A stretch of 64,000 nucleotides of DNA from Ramazzottius varieornatus. Lineage: Eukaryota > Tardigrada > Eutardigrada > Parachela > Ramazzottiidae. Below, piece after piece: positions 62,101-64,000 of this stretch. The notes under the pieces were generated by a model. It worked only from the letters and a program-made list of their open reading frames with translations. It made no database searches and was not told the DNA's origin. The position numbers were made by a program, and so were the translations under genes. The stretch spans positions 1,167,249 to 1,231,248 of the forward strand of contig BDGG01000005.1 in the NCBI GenBank assembly GCA_001949185.1, in the 5' to 3' direction. Position 1 is the stretch's first letter. Every line of letters starts with the position of its first letter.

Positions 62101-64000
62101 ATGTGACGATGGCCACTTTGGACGAGCAACCCTACATTCCTGACCAGAAGTCAGCCAGCGAGCTCCGACAGCAACACTCGGCGGTCAGCGACGACATTCG
62201 CTCCCACGATCCCGAGTTCGATAGCGTTGAAGAGCTGGGCAAGAAGTCGGTGAAAGCCAACCCGGCTTACGAACCGGAAGCCAAACAAATTTTCGAACAG
62301 CTTCAGGTATACGCTAGTCACAATAATCTGTCCATTGCTACTTGACTTCATGTGTTCTGACGAGGTTTTTTTTCAGGCTTTGAGGAAAGAACTGAGCAGA
62401 AAAGCAACCGAGAAAGAAAAGGCTCTCGAGTACGTAGAGTCGTTGCTCGAAACCAGCCGAAAAGTCAACCGAGCGCTTGACGAGATCCACCGTCTAGAGA
62501 ACATCCTGGCCGAGCAACCAGAGGTTGGATCCAGTCATGCCGAAGTGGAAACTCTGCTTCGTCGTCATGAAGACCTCAACGCTGACTTGAACGCGACGGC
62601 TCAACGTAACGCGAAGGTACTTGATGCCGGTCTGACTTTAATCAACGCTCCGCCGAACAACCACAACCTGATTCACAAGCCCCACGACAAAGTGTCGTCC
62701 TCGCTGATCGAACTGCAAGAAGCTCTAGGCAGGTTCGCCGATCTTCATGGCCAAGCAGAGAAAAGAAAGGCGATGTTGGAAGACTCGCTGGGCTTTCAGT
62801 CGTGGAAGGCCGATGTGGACGAGATCAACCACTGGATGGATGGGCTTCTACCGACGATGAACGCGGAGCCTTCGGAAGAAGAACTGAGCTCGGAAAAAGG
62901 ATACCGAAAGCACGCCAAACAGGTACGTGGAAATTCTCATTTTAGCACTGCGGCACAGCCCTGACTGTATGATGGGTTGCGCAACAAGGCCGTGCCGTAA
63001 GTTTATCGAGTTGTTCGCAGGTCGCTGAAATCAACGCCAACACTGAGCTCATCAAAGAGCTTTCCAGTGATGGAAAAGCCATGATCGTCGCTCGGCACTT
63101 CGCTTCGCCGACGATCACGACCTCGTTGGAGCAGATGCTGACTTCGTGGACCGACTTGACGAACCTTGCGGAGCTGAGGAACCAGAAGTTCGAGCAGGCC
63201 GCCAAGGCTCGTGGCTTCTTCGGTAACGTCGACAAGGCCAATTCTCGACTAACGCAGATACAGCTGATGCTGGAGCAGAAGGACGGTATGGACGAGAATG
63301 CCGATCCGCGGAAACTGAGGAACGAGCTGAAGAACGCGGAATCGAACATCAAGCACGCTGAAGAGATGGTGGAGCTGGTCAAGAACGACGCAGAGTTCTT
63401 GGCAGCCAACAACCACTTCAACGGGCCGAAATTGCTGCAGAGAGCGAAAGAACTGGACGTCCAGCTGAAGAAGCTGCAAGAACCCGCCAAGGTTTGTATA
63501 TTCCTTTGAATTCCAAAAATCCGCACCTTTCTTTTTATCGGCGATCCTTTTCTCTCGGTAAAAGAAGCGTACTCTTTTGTACACCTGCGTACATGGCGCA
63601 TCGCATTCGCTGTGCTTCGCTAGCATGCAGGTTCATGTTATATGGCTGTGTTCTGTGTGATACCGACGAGCCGTGGTGTGGCAGTGGGTCTTGCACCTGC
63701 ATGCACTGAATGTCATAGAAGGGCGTCTATGTATGTGTGTGTGGCCTGGACAGCTTGTCGTTCGAATTTTTAATGTGGGTTGTTGTACAGCGTCGGTGGG
63801 CGGAGTTGGACGAAATTGTGAAGAAGACTCGTATTGTCAGCGACCTCGAGAGAGAACGTTCTTGGATCGAAGAGCGACTCGAAATCGTCTCCCGCTCAAA
63901 CGTCGGTAAGACACTGAACGAAAGCGCCTCCCTCCTCGCCAAACTCGATGGCCTTCAAGCTGAAGTCCAGGCACACGAACCAGCTTTCCAGCGAGTGTTG
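56153..64000 (+). CDS. Beta-heavy spectrin, N-terminal part (truncated by window end)
   Basis: An actin-crosslinking membrane-skeleton protein of the karst/SMA-1/SPTBN5 type, normally apical in epithelia. Seventeen exons join in phase to 1655 codons and continue beyond the window: 56153-56305, 56417-56584, 57256-57372, 57441-57708, 57796-57905, 57976-58389, 58463-58594, 58673-58894, 58962-59170, 59254-59431, 59657-60166, 60473-60862, 61184-61753, 62010-62306, 62377-62922, 63021-63491 and 63791-64000. Two calponin-homology domains form the actin-binding region: CH1 from [17 protein letters not shown]2 with [20 protein letters not shown] and [11 protein letters not shown]. Spectrin repeats follow. 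An SH3 domain lies at about residues 828-885 ([31 protein letters not shown]), where beta-heavy spectrins carry it within repeat 5; conventional beta-spectrins lack it. Two introns hold foldback copies and one a separate hairpin. Confidence 0.93.
56826..56945. repeat. Foldback hairpin in spectrin intron 2
   Basis: Outer blocks GGCGGCGCACTCG and CGAGATTGCGCCGCTC pair, and inner TAGCATTGTGTAGG pairs with CCTACCACACACAACGCTA. Related in style to, but not a copy of, the main family. Confidence 0.5.
59500..59610. repeat. Foldback element copy 13
   Basis: Left GACAAACTAGCACGACA, diverged left stem AAGTTGCGTATG, right stem CGTGCGCCAGTTGG, tail GGCCGAGTTTTTTTGCCGA. In spectrin intron 10. Confidence 0.65.
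61039..61141. repeat. Foldback element copy 14, complete ends
   Basis: Begins TGGGAGCTCGGCAAA, stem CCTAAGTGACGCAC / GTGTGCGCTACTTGG, ends TGTCGAGCTAGTTTGCC. In spectrin intron 12. Confidence 0.8.
61832..61905. repeat. TACCTGCATAC-like repeat, diverged
   Basis: CACTTGCATACAAATACGC and GTGTATGTGGGTGG form diverged inverse copies of the motif, in spectrin intron 13. Confidence 0.3.
63575..63715. repeat. TACCTGCATAC-family repeat
   Basis: GTACACCTGCGTACATG, TAGCATGCAGGTTCATG and TGCACCTGCATGCACTG occur within 140 bp of the last visible spectrin intron. Confidence 0.45.

Overview
This is a stretch of metazoan nuclear DNA. It holds intron-dense genes with short introns (many 60-300 bp), GT-AG junctions with in-phase reading frames, and recognisable animal orthologues: ATAD5, PTPN4/PTPN3, uS17/RPS11, PCNA, TMEM177, ABCB6, trehalase, RTRAF, an NR2E-type nuclear receptor, TRMT6 and beta-heavy spectrin. 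The compact layout, the trehalase, the insect/nematode-style receptor and the beta-heavy spectrin point to a small-genome invertebrate, probably an ecdysozoan. A tardigrade is my best guess, but nothing in the window proves it.

Layout. 1-2297: 3' part of ATAD5 (+). 2300-7100: sparse, with an orphan DDX47-like terminal exon and an unrecognised minus-strand candidate gene. 7109-20377: complete FERM-PDZ-PTP phosphatase (+, 21 coding exons, 992 aa predicted); its 4.1 kb intron holds minus-strand coding-like ORFs. 20983-22426: basic nuclear-type protein (-). 23244-24141: RPS11 (-), head-to-head with PCNA (+, 24643-25978). 26354-27725: TMEM177 (-). 28794-29369: small secreted lectin-like gene (+). 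29821-33712: ABCB6 (-). 35589-39036: trehalase (-). 40209-41812: F-box-like gene (+). 42019-44325: tandem pair of secreted paralogues (-), one interrupted by a single TGA. 44662-45672: unrecognised gene (-). 46121-46834: RTRAF (+). 47209-48754: nuclear receptor (-). 49718-51578: TRMT6 (-). 52-56 kb: gene-poor, with weak candidates. 56153-64000: 5' part of beta-heavy spectrin (+), running off the window.

For nine genes I joined exons by hand. The summed coding lengths divide by three (PTPN4 2979, PCNA 807, RPS11 486, TMEM177 1065, ABCB6 2559, trehalase 1773, NR 1083, TRMT6 1245, spectrin 4965 so far), which supports the models. Most genes are housekeeping or cytoskeletal (DNA replication, translation, tRNA modification, haem/metal transport, membrane skeleton) and do not form one pathway.

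The strongest unexplained structure is repetitive. About 14 copies of a roughly 100-130 bp foldback element with a GTGGCGCAC/GTGCGCCAC stem and GAGCTCGGCAAA/TTTGCCGAGCTC ends sit almost entirely inside introns. A second dispersed family is marked by TACCTGCATAC/GTATGCAGGTA, and there are several single foldback elements. The other standout is the nonsense-interrupted paralogue of an unfamiliar secreted family.
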